From Protula sp. h YS-2021 (lineage: Eukaryota > Annelida > Polychaeta > Sabellida > Serpulidae): DNA of 64,000 nt. The DNA lies in assembly GCA_949752745.1 (NCBI GenBank), contig OX457034.1, positions 4,043,646 to 4,107,645 of the forward strand. Reading direction: 5' to 3'. The translations under genes and the position numbers were made by a program. This document shows positions 40,193 to 52,465 of this stretch, in pieces. Within the stretch, counting starts at the first letter, position 1. Every line of letters starts with the position of its first letter. The notes beneath the pieces were generated by a model. That model was not told the DNA's origin. It searched no databases and worked only from the letters and a program-made list of their open reading frames with translations.

Positions 40193-41194
40193 TTATGTTT
40201 TACAACATCTTTGACAACAAGTAACAATAGTCTTTTGAATATTTCCTTTTCCTAATGTGTAAATAATAGGGTTTAAAAAACTGTTGCATAACCCAAGTAA
40301 AAGTAGGTATGACCCAATAATATGACGTAAATCGCAGGATTCAAGACCACAAATGTGCTGATAGATACTTGCTATCGTAAACGGTCCCCATGAAATAACA
40401 AAACATCCCAATACTGCTGCTGTTGTTTTTACAGCTTTCATTGTTCGTTTTATGGAATTTTTATTAACTGTTCGACGTAATGCTTCATGATGCTCACACA
40501 CACTGTTCGAAGACGTTTGTCTCTCAAGTTGCCTTGATATAGAGCCGACATTCTCATTAACTGCTATCCGTGAAATGTGTTGCTTTGCTACTCTAAATAT
40601 TTGTATATATATCAATATATTGGCGCAAAGTGGGACAAGAAGTGCAGTTACAAATAGAAACCATATGTAGCCATATGAGGCTAAGTATATAAAAGAACAC
40701 ATAAGTCGGTGACCAATATCCCAGAATATTAGTGAAACAGAGACAACAAATGCATAAATCCAAGTAGCCGCTATAGCAACAAGTGTTCTTTTAAAAGTAA
40801 TAATTATTTTGTATTTTAATGGTTTAGAAATTGCTATATGTCTATCAAATGCTATCCAAAACAACGACCAAAGAGAGGCACATTCTGGCATAATAAGTAA
40901 AGTGCACCAGAGTAAGCACATAGCGTAAGACCTGTCCGTGTATGTTGCTAATCTAAGAAGGCATACAAAACCAACCATGAGGTCTGCTATTCCCATTGAA
41001 GCAATGAAATAGAATGCTGGATATTCAAAGTACTTATCGTGTTTTCTTACTAGAGATATAACAACTGGAATGTTAAAAAGCAATATCAAAAGTGTAACAG
41101 GGCACAGTAAAATATATGAAATACTGAAGTGAAATTCCAAAACATCAGGAACGTTTGTGTTATTTTCTAGTGGCGATATCCATTGTAGAACCAT
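40193..41194 (-). CDS. Class A (rhodopsin-like) GPCR, 333 aa, single exon
   Basis: A plasma-membrane receptor with seven hydrophobic segments. N-glycosylation-type NNT/NTN is at the N-terminus. TM2 has IADLMVG (Asp71), TM3 ends FDRHIAISKPL (DRH, 117-119, in place of DRY), TM6 has CFVISWGPF (264-272, a variant of CWxP), and TM7 has NPIIY (308-312). Cys pairs on the extracellular side and CCQRCC at the tail suggest a disulfide and palmitoylation. The general look is of amine- or adenosine-receptor relatives; the ligand cannot be told. The ORF is intact in a repeat-rich neighbourhood, so it is probably a working host gene, one of the many intronless receptors of molluscs. Confidence 0.88.
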   Translation of the reverse strand: MVLQWISPLENNTNVPDVLEFHFSISYILLCPVTLLILLFNIPVVISLVRKHDKYFEYPAFYFIASMGIADLMVGFVCLLRLATYTDRSYAMCLLWCTLLIMPECASLWSLFWIAFDRHIAISKPLKYKIIITFKRTLVAIAATWIYAFVVSVSLIFWDIGHRLMCSFIYLASYGYIWFLFVTALLVPLCANILIYIQIFRVAKQHISRIAVNENVGSISRQLERQTSSNSVCEHHEALRRTVNKNSIKRTMKAVKTTAAVLGCFVISWGPFTIASIYQHICGLESCDLRHIIGSYLLLLGLCNSFLNPIIYTLGKGNIQKTIVTCCQRCCKT

Positions 41195-42356
41195 GTTGAA
41201 ATATTACATAGCAGTTCCCACCGCTGAATTCTTTAATTAACTAATGTGTAATGCAACGTTCATTTGTTCTAAAAGAGCTACAAATGCGTAACTTATAGTT
41301 CAATATCTTTCACATATTTGTCTTTGATAAAGCGCATCGGTCAATAATAGAAGCAATCAGGAGAACTCAAATCAGAAAAATGAAAATGTAAACAGTCATG
41401 TAGAGACAGATTACAATCCGCAGTGAGGTATAGAGATGCTACTTGATAATTTATAGCTTTTCCGTGTACTTGTAAGTCACTCTTTCCGCAATCAGGAAAA
41501 CAAAAAGTGAAATGAACGCAATTCAAGCAATTATCCCATCTGAGTTGAGTATATGCTAGCTGTGTGATTTAATTGTTACATTATGCCTGAATTGAGTACA
41601 TTTGTCCGTCTAGTAATGTTTGGTATATGAACATTATGTAATTTATTTATAATGCCATGCAAATACCTGGGTTGAATATAAACAGTAACCTGAAAAGTTA
41701 TTATGAACTTTAAATAAATTATTCAGACATCCAAAATTGTTTTAACATAATTTTACTTATATGTTTGGTTATATGAGAGACACAAGAGAACTCCATTTAC
41801 GAACAGCTAAACTATTGAAAAATGGCTCTTTCTTTGTTTGCCCATATACTCGTTTATATATTTTTTGAACTCCAATAAAAATAAAGAGCTTGCTATGGAA
41901 TGTACATCAAAAGAATATTAATTACATGTATTGAAACTATCAACAGATAATTGTGCCCTTTACAGATCAAGTCAGAAATACAAAAGGGCGATTGAACAAA
42001 CGGACAAATCAATTGTTTATTTCTTATACACCTTTCCTTTTTCTCTGATATTTCTTAGAAAATTTAATACTGCATGCCAGAGTTTACGTTATCACAGCAA
42101 AACTCTGTACAGCACACAAACTGCGTTCTACGGTAAGCACATTGAATGCGATCCAAACAAAGGTGAGCACATTAGGAGCTGAAACGGTGGGGCACTGTTC
42201 CAAAATTCAGAATCCATTGTTCCTGTGTGGGATCGTGATTTTTGATAAAACGTAAGGTTAATTTCAAGGAAATGGGATTGTAGATGAAGAATCCATATCT
42301 ATGTGTTTTCTACTCTGTTGATGGTCGGCATTGTTATTATATTATAAAACTTTTTC

Positions 42357-42480
42357 AAGGACAGCCGGTAGCCTTAGTAAGCGTTACTTTTAAATTCCGT
42401 GACAGGTGATCTAACCCACTGCATTTGCTTAGCTCATCCAGTTGGAGCGAACATCAATCCCCTGCTTACGGGATATGCAA
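42357..42480 (-). repeat. SINE body fragment
   Basis: Resembles about 718-825 (AAATTCCGTG..GGTGA, GTTTAGCTGAGG/GCTTAGCTCATC, CGAAGGCCAATCCCC/CGAACATCAATCCCC). The tRNA-like head is missing. Confidence 0.5.
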
Positions 42481-43952
42481 TAAATGTTAATTTTGAGCGG
42501 ATGTGTTGTCAATAATATGTTGTCACCTGACCGAACTATTCCCAACTTATCGCAATCCTATAAATTGTAATTTTATTTATCCAGTACAATTTTTAATTGT
42601 GACAGATCAAAGGTGAATTGTATACATTTTGATATTTTACACCTTTAGTAGTACGTTTGTGCATTGGTTACAATTAATTTACATCCGCTCTCGATGACTT
42701 CCTTCATTGGCATCTTGTAGTTTGCATCCAGCCTGTACCGGCTCTGCAAACGCCAGAGTTTCTACTCCCCAACCTTAGTTCTTCCGTTCTGCCAGGAGAA
42801 ACACATTGCAGGGTCGTTGGGCACGCAGTTGAACCCACCTCGGTTGAAAGTCCAGCTACGTGGTCAGTGGTGCAGCGATTTTTCCTTGTGGTTTGGTTGC
42901 AACCAGTATTTCATCTTTGTGGCAGTGTTGCGAATTGTGGTTGTGTTGCGAAGGCTTCACGCAGTGCAGAATGTTGGAGTCGTTAGCTATCCGACTGTGG
43001 TTGGCACAGCAGCGACGTATCTGTAGTTGGTGTCACGTCGACACTTTGCCGGATCGCGTGCACCACGTCGCCAACGCTTCGTTCTCGTAACCTTATATGA
43101 GATACCTTTCCTTGCTTTACCTGAGGCACGTAGCTTCAGTGGGTGTTTAGTCACCTTGTTTTAAAGGGAGGTTCTAACATTCTGGTTCTGCCAACAGTCG
43201 CAATCGCTTGCTCGAGCATCTGTCGTTGCCGAGATGCTGCTGACACTGGCTGACACTGGCTCTTTTGTTACACCAACAACTGCTACGTCATCCTGTCGTA
43301 AGTCATTTTCGTCCTTGCGTCGACTTTAAAATGCCATGGATCTATTGCCAAGGGCATATGTCGGTCGTTGCTGCGTCGGATCCATCATGACTCGTCACGA
43401 TCATGTCACGCGTCGTGTGTCTGCGTTACGAGTAGAGTACGAAACGAGTCGTGCACTAACGGCAAGAGGCGAGGGGTGTCTAACTGCATCCTGTACATCT
43501 CTATCTACGCCATAGACAAGTACATCAGCCGTTACCTGTCAAAGCACCCGTTCTGTTGGTCCATGCACCTCCTCGTATCTGCAACCTCCAGGCCAACAAT
43601 GATTACATATCAGGCATGACCGCGAGTCATGCTCCCCAAGAGGCGACTGATACGACCTGTTCCACACATATTTCTCCAGCGGTAGGCCAGATGACGGACA
43701 ACTGGAAGGAAACTTCTACCTGGCATCCTGCTGCAGAAAATTCTTAGGCCCCCATGACAACATCAGACAGTCAATTTAACGAACCGCCGTTGGTCATTCG
43801 CAGCTCCAACCGGGGAGGACTTTGCCGACTAGTCTAATGGCCTCGTGTTGTTTATACCTTGCACGTGAATATGGGGGAATTGTAAAAGCTTCAGACAAGT
43901 CTCTCCCATGATCTTGACTGCTGCCGTCCAAACTTTTACATGTTAAAGCCTT

Positions 43953-44132
43953 CACTTATCATTCAAGCGATGGCTTGCTATAAACTGTCTTGTCCTCACA
44001 ACATGAATCCGTGGTTGCCAAACATCAGCGCGGGATCTAGCCCACTTATCATTCAAGCGATGGCTTGCTATAAACTGTCTTGTCCTCGCAACATGAATCC
44101 GTGGTTGCCAAACATCAGCGCGGGATCTAGTG
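43953..44132. repeat. 90-bp perfect-like tandem duplication
   Basis: CACTTATCATTCAAGCGATG... repeats exactly 90 bases later with one or two differences. It is recent, and the short frames over it are duplicated peptides. Confidence 0.9.
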
Positions 44133-47100
44133 TGCCGTTGTCTGAAACAAACTGTATTGGAGATATTTAGAGGAGATAACATGGTTTGCGTACTCTCTCC
44201 CCTCAAGTAGCGGCATTTTGAGCGCTGCGCAAATTCGACTCCACAATCAACCCGATGTTCGACGCATGTTTGACTTGGTTGTGGCAGCATCGTCCGATCT
44301 GTTAAAAGTGACCACTTATTTATTATCGTCATTGTTGATGCTACATCGTTATAAAGCTCTATTACACTCAAACATTTACACTGAGGGTGTACAAAAGTTT
44401 TGTTCTTATATGCGTGCAATCCGAGTTGTTTCCTCCTGTATTAATGAAGGTTATTTGTCACACAGCACTGGTCAAGTCACAGGACGCCCTAATGAGAAAA
44501 CGTTGACACCGTTGCGCAACTGTTCCAGACAGCACCCAAAAAGGTCGTTTTCTGTATGAGCTGGGGTATCCAGTACCTTTTGCAAAAGACCGAAGAAATC
44601 AACAAATTCTTCCCCCAGTGACCAAGCTTTCCTAACCTCCGCTCGCGGGGCAAACAGGTGGCATTAGATACAATGAGATCTCCCACTTGGGTTGTCGACA
44701 GAGTCCTTTGTTTTAACACATAATATTAAGGTAAGATATCCTTCTATCCGAGTTGGTTTTATTGCTCCAGCTGTGCTTCGGCCTCGAATTTTGGTCAATT
44801 TAAAGAAGTCAGAATTTATTTGTCGAAATAGGGCAAAATGTTGTGTCGTCTCAACAAGCAGGTTCTTTTATGTCCTCACGTTAATGGATTTGTCATTCAA
44901 GCATCTTACATTGCAGCCACGCTAAATATATTTGCCGACCTGGCTTTCAAATTAGAGGAAGTTGTTCACACGGAATGGACTTTAGTGGAGTTCATATTTC
45001 GTTAGATCGTTCGTCAATCTCCTTGTGGTCAATACAGGTGGCTATCTTTTTTATCCTTCTCAATCATCGTTCTCTTGTTGTGTATGTGCCTGCTATATCC
45101 CCTGTGCCATGGCAGTCTCAGACAATCTCATTGACAGCATTGTCACCACAGGTATCGATTGTCTTTGATACATAAATTTTCCTACATGAAAGAATAAAGG
45201 CTTTTGCCAGAAGGTACTATATCGAATGGAAATGGAAAAGACTCCACAAACAAAGTTTACCTGTCACTTTGGTGTTTGATCGAAGGGACACTAATATTTT
45301 GGGAGCAAACCGGGACGAAATGCGGCGTGGTCTCCTCTCCGCGTAAAGTTTCACATGTAAAACTTTATCAAAACCTAACTGCAGTTAAATCATTGACTGC
45401 TTTTTCTGTTAGCATTTTTCACCTTAAATTAATATAAAACACCACTTTCGAATGCATGTGATATTATTTTCATCTTTTCGATCCGTTTCACAAATTATAA
45501 TTATCGCGGAGGGCTAATTATAGTTTGCGGAACAAAACGGAATCATTGTACATTCGCATATCTCGGTAACTTTTTGTCTTTTAATTAAAACTTTTATATT
45601 TTTACAATTAGTACTCCGACATAATTATTTAAGTTAATGAACGGCAATAAGTTACTCGACAGAAAATGTTATCATCTCATGTATTCAGTGAATATATATA
45701 TTAAATCCAAATGTAATTATCGGGGAGGTCTTGTTATATTTTGCTGCAGATTGAATCGAAATAAGCAGAAACTGCCGAGAAATGTCACAAGACTGTATCA
45801 GAAGGACGAGAATGACATCTAAACTGTTTGATGCTTTATATATTAGAGCTTAACTAAAACTTACCTAATATTCTTCTTGAACTGCGATCTGTATGTTATG
45901 CCACGATACATTCCGGACAGTTATTTTGAATTCTTATGAGAAAACAAAATTTTTCCAGTGAAATGGGGTTATCGTTTGCACAGAATGTGTCATCATCTTT
46001 ACAGAAAGTGTCATCATATTCACAGAAAGTATCACTTAGGACCCGTTGGCACTAAGGACCCGAAAATGTTTTGTGCTAAATATTAAAGTCATATTTAATT
46101 GAAGAGGACCTCTCAAAGCACTTATGGTCAAACAGCTACTCCTTGAGTAACAATCTCCTCCATGGTCACCAAGTACGCATGTTTATTATGCTAATCTTCA
46201 TAAACCTGAGCGGAAAGAACTCCATTTTGTTTTAAAGCAATTTTTCAATTTTTCATTGCCTACACAAAGTGTTTTTCGCATTCATTGTGAGTTTCTAATG
46301 GCGATTCAGGGATTGATCTTTCCGTGTTGGTAGTTTTGCCTCCCCCAACACGCCATTGAACACTGATTATAAGAGTCTGCCATGATTGGAGTTGCAAATG
46401 TACAAAATGTACGAGAAATATATATAGCATCATTAATTAAAACTACTGCTGCCCTATACAACTCGATTTAGAAATTGCTTATAATTCTATGCCTTGGGCA
46501 TGGGGGTATAAGCAAGCAAGTCCAAATTTTGGTTTCTAATATTCCATCAATTATATTTTCAAAGTAAACATTTGCATATGCTAATGTGTTCTTCCTATGA
46601 AAGGACACAACATATGTTTTGTGCCTTCTTTTATTATTACTCGTCATTGAATAACACTCTTTTAGAAATGTTTCCAGGTCAAAGAAGATTCTGTACACAA
46701 CAATGTGAGTAGACGTCAGCAGTGCCTAGTTATATAAATGTACATGGTCCGTCACATGCGACCTTGTGAATAAAAGGGTTGTTTCACTGTGTTATCACTT
46801 TATTGGAAAAATTAGGAAGCTCCCCGGGGTAAGCACTCACGATTTTTTATTATTGCGTGAGTAAAGCAAGTAGTTGCAGCTATTTATTCTGTATGCTATA
46901 GAAATTGCCATTCATTACCTTGCGGGGCCAAATTATGGCTAAAACTTTTCTAAAGCTATTCTAAAATGAAATGAACAATTGCTTGCGTTAACCATTTCCT
47001 GCTGCTGAATAAATGATTCACACTTGTTTTCTTGCATGGCATCGCAGCGATCCAACAGCTTGAAAACGTCCAAGAAGACGAAAGCATCAAAATAGACTGC

Positions 47101-48149
47101 TAAACAGTTCATCGCTACACAGACTCCAGTTTGGCTGTTTTCGGATCGATGCTCCCCAACAGTCTCATCATTGTAACCTGGTCATGTTTTGACAGTGCTG
47201 TTTTGCACATGGCACTACACGTTACCGTGGTAGGTGGGAAGACGCGTTCAAGCCATATGACCTTGTAGTGTTTCCCTTGTTGCTTCGTCTTAGTAGAACT
47301 TAACAGAGAGAAAGGGGCCATAGGCTCGTACTAGCAAAGGTGTTATTTAAGTTAGAGCTCTTAAGAATTTTGTTGTTTGTGGAATTAGAGCTTCTGAGGT
47401 GAAACTCCGCTGAAATAAAAAAAGTATTTATTAACTTATTTGCCTTCCCGACACCATGTCTAATAGAAGTCGTTTCAACCATTTCGTACGCAAACGATGT
47501 TCATGAGGATACACTCTGCGAAGTAGGTATTACCAAAAAAAAAACAAATCATTGTCAGGTATACCACGTCTTTGAACATTGGAACATTGAACCACAAGAA
47601 TGTGTCACACAAGCGTGACATGCTGCTCCATGTAAAAGTGACATTCGAAATACAAGTTTATTAAACTTTTTAGCGGTGCTAATTGGAAGGTCTACCAGTT
47701 TAGCGATAATGACACGTTAAAACCAACTGTACACTGTTTGGTGATTAGCAATCGTCTCGTAGGCTAATTTATAATTTACTAGTAATTAAGTCAGCGGAAT
47801 GATGACGTTAACTTACTGACTGAACATATCATTACAGTGTGAAATCGCGGCCACTGGCTGCAGATAAACTACAATACGATGTATTCAGAATTAAAACTGA
47901 AGTTTTTAATTTCTTCTTACTCCTGAGTAAAATATTTTGTAGGAGTAGAAGCTTAACTGGAAATCGTGATGATTGATGCGTCAGGTGATTGGCAATGCAC
48001 CGACAAGGATTGGTCGGTTGGTTATTGTGCAAAGAAAATGCGTTGCAAGTTTTCAAAAGTGCAAGGTCCTGGAGGGTCTTGTCAGTATCGGTGTTCAGAG
48101 TAGGTGTATAACGAAAATTCTGGACGGGAAATTTTAATTTTAGTCTATT

Positions 48150-48190
48150 TTTTCGCTTCAGACCATTCTGAGCATTTTTCATTTTTGTCA
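48150..48190. repeat. TIR fragment of the second Polinton
   Basis: TTCAGACCATTCTGAGCATTTTTCATTTTT-like sequence matches the TIR at 11620-11650 (TTCAGACGATTCTGAAC..). It jumps at once to sequence matching about 15213 of the intact element, so a large internal deletion joins TIR to gene region. Confidence 0.65.
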
Positions 48191-48303
48191 TCTAGCCAAT
48201 TTAATCTTATGTTAGTTGTTTCAAAGAAAGAAAATAACGAGGCGGTAGTTATTTTAAAAGAGCTTATATTTTAAAATTTTAAATGATACCGTAATTTTAT
48301 TAC

Positions 48304-48880
48304 AGGAAAAAAGTGAAACATGTCAGCAAAGAAACAAAACACCTCTGATGCAACGAAAATCGGTAGAAGCAGGAGAATAAATCTTGATGGATATGCACAA
48401 CAGGAAATTTTCGAACCTGAAAATGGGTCTGACTCGCTACAAGAAATGCGACCAGACAACATGGAGCATATTTTATTATTTAGTGGTTTTAAAGATGTTC
48501 TTTTATGCATGTTTCGAACTAAAAACTAAAAAATATGGACATACATTCAACTCGAGTGAAGCTTTATATCAATATGAGAAAGCAGTTTTGCGTAAACGTC
48601 AAAATATTGTTTTAGCTACTGTTTCGTGTAGAATGGATATGAAGCGACACGCATAGCTAAAGTAATAAAGCCCTGTTCCTTGTGGCACACAGTAAATGTA
48701 AGCAAAATGCACGCCGTTTTTGTGTAAAATTAAATCAATGTGTGTTATTTTGTAAGAAGTTCAAAGAATGTAGAGAATGTAGAAGCAACTTATGAAATGG
48801 GGGAGAGTTTGTGTCACACAATTATCATCTCCATCATATCCTGGAAAGAATATAATGAAAAAGCTGTTAAAAAAGCGAGC
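48304..48880 (+). pseudogene. NADAR homologue with a PolB-linker-like N-terminus
   Basis: From about 48320, a frame begins with SAKKQN then GRSRRINLDGYAQQ and FEPENGSDSLQEM, close to residues ~98-132 of the PolB N-terminal protein (27064-27609). It then enters MEHILLFSGFKDV, the NADAR start. FNSSEALYQYEKAV follows in a shifted frame, and SYPGKNIMKKLL near 48838-48875. At least three breaks. The upstream acceptor ATTTTATTACAGGA is conserved. Confidence 0.8.
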
Positions 48881-49039
48881 TGTCTATGTTTCATCAGAGG
48901 GGTACATTAAAGTATACATCAAAAGAACTCAAGAATGAATTAAACTTGAAAAACATTAAAGTTAATATCATGAATTTTAGTGCACAACATACTGTTTTAT
49001 CTCTTTTCTCTGAATTATTAAAATATTACTTAAGTTGGT

Positions 49040-49690
49040 GTCTTCTCCAAAGACTTTCATAAGATTTTTTAAGAAACAACAAGAAGACCTAGAACAATGA
49101 GGTCAGATAATGCCAACTTAGGTGAAAGAGTCATACGAACTCTCAAAGGAATGATGCATCGCTATTTTGTGCATCGGCAAACGTATCGATACACAGATAT
49201 TTTACAAGACGTAATCTACAAATATAATCATAGCCCTCATGGATCTTTACCAAATGCATTATCACCGGCAGACATTACCGAGAAGATTGAATCCAAAGTG
49301 TCGAAACATATGTATATTGATAAATTGAAATCGAAATTAACGAAAAAGCTAAAATCCTATAAGTTTATCATTGGTCAAAATGTTCGCATTTAACACCTGA
49401 AATATGTATCTCAAAGGAATTATCATATAAAATTGACACAAGAAGTTTTCATTATCACACATCGTTCTAAGAAGCAAAGAATGCACTTGTATCGTGTGAA
49501 AGACTTCTTAGACGAAGATATTGATGCTTATTTCTGTGAAGAAGAATAACAAGCTGTTACAAACTACGTTCAAGTCCTATACAAAATTGAAAAAATTTTG
49601 AAGACACAAAAAGAGGAGGTGTAAAAGAATTATTAGTCAAGTGATTAGGCTGGCCAAAGAAATGTAATCTTTGGTAAAGGAATCTAATAT
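49040..49690 (+). pseudogene. Integrase remnant
   Basis: 49097-49393 keeps ERVIRTLKGMMHRYF and the C-terminal VRI region; the N-terminus, first Asp and second Asp are deleted or scrambled. A decayed chromodomain extends to about 49690, where ATGAAGCATCC of the ATPase begins at 49700. Confidence 0.88.
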
Positions 49691-49699
49691 TCCAGCTCT

Positions 49700-50300
49700 A
49701 TGAAGCATCCGTTTACATGTCTGGTTTCTGGAACAACAGATAGTGAAAAAACGTCCCTTGTGAAAGCGCTCATTGTTAAGCAAAAAGCTATTCAACCATT
49801 TCCTAAAAAATATTTTATGGCTCTATGCTTGAGCGGAGGATACATTTCATCACGGTACTTCAGAGGATATTGAAAAGCGTTTTTATCCAACACAGAATAA
49901 CTTACTAAAATGTCACAGTAATGAACGCATGACCAGATTGTTTAGTGTTAGAAGTAGCCATAAAAATCTAAGCATTATTTTCTTCCTACATAATCTGTTT
50001 CACCAAGGAAAGGAAATACGTAAAGTTAGTTTAAATACACATTATATTTATTCTCTTTAAAATTCCAAGAGATAGTCAGCAGATCAGTACATTGGCTCGA
50101 CAACTGTATCCAGAAAAATCTCAGTTTCTCATTGAAATATATCAAGATGCTACGAGCGAACCTTTTTGATTTGAAACCAAAGACAGAAGATAAGTTACGT
50201 ATTCGCACAGGAATTCTACCAAGTGATACACATTACGTTTATGTCAATAAAATAATGTATGAAGAATTACAACAGTTTGGCATTGAACGTCAATATGCCT
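49700..50300 (+). pseudogene. Packaging ATPase remnant
   Basis: The start MKHPFTCLVSG is followed by a damaged P-loop (TTDSEKTSLV). The Walker B region is deleted near 49890-49910. Downstream RLFSVRSSHKNLSIIF and the DTHYVYV tail remain in shifted frames. Confidence 0.85.
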
Positions 50301-50600
50301 AAACGAATTCAAGCGAATCAACCATTTCTTCATTTACTAGCGCGTGGCAGTGGTAAGCGACATAAATCCTTTTTTGAAGCAAGCCACAAAAGATGAATTA
50401 ATCAGTTTGTTTGAAATATATTAAATATATGGCATAGACACTTACCATTGAAGCCACACATGTATCAAAAATTAACACACCATTCGACAACTGGCTGATA
50501 AGACAATTTCTCTCAAGCGTAAAAAGAAGCTGATTAATCAGAAAGGTGGATTTATTAAAAACAATTGGAAGAATTGTGCTTCCATTAGTAGCTCAGTTGT
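50297..50600 (+). pseudogene. Homologue of the small basic protein at 18166
   Basis: PKRIQANQPFLHLLARGSGK then shifts. The tail KKKLINQKGGFI and IVLPLVAQLLLKKLKHALKM runs without a stop into the following gene, fusing the two ORFs. Confidence 0.82.
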
Positions 50601-51185
50601 TATTGAAAAAATTAAAGCATGCATTGAAAATGGTCCTTATTCCTGAATCAGAATATAAAAAATTATTGTCAAGTCAATCTTCAAATGATGATATTAAAGC
50701 TGAAGTGAATAAACTGTTAAAAAATTCGAAATCGTGAAACTGCAACAGAAATTCTCAAGTTCTTGGGCGTCGTTTGCGAACTATTCAGTTACAACAACAA
50801 AGATTTGCTGCTGCAGCTACTGTAGGTGCTGCAGAAAAATTGAAAACGTCACAAGAATTAACATTTCTAAATTTTCAACCTATATTTCATGTGAAAGTAA
50901 CACAACTTCCGGCAGAACTTAAGAAATATGGTACGAGATGGGCATACAAGAATGAACGTGTGTTGAAAATTGGAGATGTAATTGAAAATTCCAACATTGT
51001 TGATTTGCTGAAAGGGGCATTGGTTACTACAAGAAAAAAAGAGCGAAAAGCACACCCCGAGGTTGCAAGCAGTTTAGTAAAAAAATTGTAGATGCTAATA
51101 TTCCAAAAACTTTTTTTGGCAAAGACAACTCGTGACGAAAGAAATGAAACAGCGTCGACAAAGACAGTTTCCAGAAAGATGGGAA
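50600..51185 (+). pseudogene. Homologue of the 18489-19044 gene
   Basis: MVLIPESEYKKLLSSQ, a stop after LLKNSKS, then 50774-51091 with LRTIQLQQQRF and FQPIFHVKVTQLPAEL. The relation of the two parts confirms that 18489-18650 and 18619-19044 are one ancestral gene. Confidence 0.82.
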
Positions 51186-51190
51186 AATTT

Positions 51191-51290
51191 TAAACATGGC
51201 TTTAAGAGTCATGTTGTTGTCAAGAAAATTAAACTCATATTTCTGTAAAAAATAAGATGTGTACGTGCATTTTGTCATGGAGCAGTAATA
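51191..51290 (+). pseudogene. Remnant of the myristoylated-type gene
   Basis: ATGGGAAAATTTTAA: the Met-Gly-Lys-Phe start survives with an early stop. The Cys-rich part is recognisable only loosely before unrelated sequence begins. Confidence 0.6.
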
Positions 51291-51385
51291 CTCAGCAACG
51301 ATGTGAACCATGTACGCAGCGGATGAATGCAGCGGCGTACACATTACACACACTGTGAATGGCGCGCCATGCACAAAGTAATGTA

Positions 51386-51890
51386 CAGTGGAACCTCAGT
51401 CCGGACAAACCTCGATATATCGGACATCTTGCTAAACCGGACAGCTTTTTTCAGTCCCGTTTAAATTTCCATAGACTTCTGTATTAACGAAACCTTAAGG
51501 AAGCGGACACCTCAGAATTCCGAATACCGGACAACAATTCCAGTCCCAAATTGAGATTTTGCTGTATACAAGTATTCAAAATACCGGACTCTCCTAATAA
51601 GGTGTGAATATTTATCTTAGGAACCCAGCATGTTTATCTATTGTATAATATGCAGTCTGGCAAATTGAGAGATGTGTCTCTGTGTTTACCATCAGTATTG
51701 ACAAAAAGTGTCAAGAAATACTCCTTAAGCCACTGAGTACCGCACTTGAGAAGGGACGAATCGGCATGTACTTTATCTCTTGATGCGCCGGTTAATTCTT
51801 TGCCCGCTGTAATCGTTTTGCCACTGGATACTGCACTAGGGGCGTTCGGGGCGACTCGGCATCTACTTAATGTGTTGTGCAGTAAATGCT
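51386..51890. mobile_element. Foreign insertion, possibly pogo/Tc1-like
   Basis: Begins after TA with CAGTGGAACCTCAGTCCGGACA, the style of pogo/Tigger ends. CGGACA-type motifs recur (51410, 51500, 51535, 51590). It separates the 51191 gene from the minor capsid remnant. The far end lacks a clear inverted copy, so it is truncated or of another class. Confidence 0.4.
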
Positions 51891-51904
51891 GAATAAGAAA
51901 ATCT

Positions 51905-52180
51905 GTTACTACAAACTCTATTCGATTAGCTGAGATTTTAGAATTTATACCAGATAAATGGTATAAACAACCTGGCCCTGCTGAACATCAAGCAGATGTG
52001 AAACAATGATTTTATATACTTTATGTGTACTGCAGTATTTGTGAGCCACAAACTTATGAAGAACCTCATTACATACCTGTTAACACATCAATAATAATCG
52101 AATGAATATTAAGGATGACACAGGTCATAATGTTTCATTTCAAACTGGAAAAGTGATCTATAAACTTAATTTTCGATAAA
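51905..52180 (+). pseudogene. Minor capsid protein remnant
   Basis: Starts near LAEILEFIPDKWYKQ, continues QADVKQ-stop-FYTLYVYCSICEPQ, and ends with MNIKDDTGHN and LNFR. The N-terminal half is missing. Confidence 0.85.
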
Positions 52181-52465
52181 AAGCATCTGCATTTCGCAAC
52201 CATTTCCTTCATCAAGTGGGTGGCGATTTGCCAGGATTTAAAGGTGCGCGTACAATATCGGGATGATATTGGTTCGTTCTTGGGGCATTGGCTCGCAAAG
52301 CTATTCCACTCATTAAGGTAGGAGCTAAATATGTTGCACCACATCTTAAAAAGGCTGCAAAAAATGTGATTGAAGACGAGACTGGTGTAGCTTAAGACGT
52401 TGTTGGGGCTATTGATAAACGAAGTACACCAACGAAGGTTGTTAGAAGGCGAAAGAAAGTGAAAT
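52180..52465 (+). pseudogene. pVI/pX-like protein remnant
   Basis: FRNHFLHQVGGDLPGFKGA, then frame breaks, LARKAIPLIKVGAKYVAPHL and a basic tail. It runs into MCP sequence at about 52466. Confidence 0.8.

Larger units (their letters stand above)
41195..48140. other. Host noncoding region between GPCR and second Polinton
   Basis: No supported gene. 42700-45200 is richer in GC with many short open frames on both strands. It could be an old, unrecognised transposon, but I find no RT, recombinase or other motif. It contains the 90-bp duplication at 43953-44132. The remainder is AT-rich. Confidence 0.55.

Noticed and set aside
42700..45200. A decayed DIRS-type or other retroelement
   Set aside because: GC and ORF texture hint at old coding sequence, but no RT, recombinase or terminal repeat could be identified.
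48888..48905. Second TIR promoter fragment (CATCAGAGGGGTA) in the old Polinton
   Set aside because: Only 13 bases match the TIR near 11908 and flanks do not; chance cannot be excluded.
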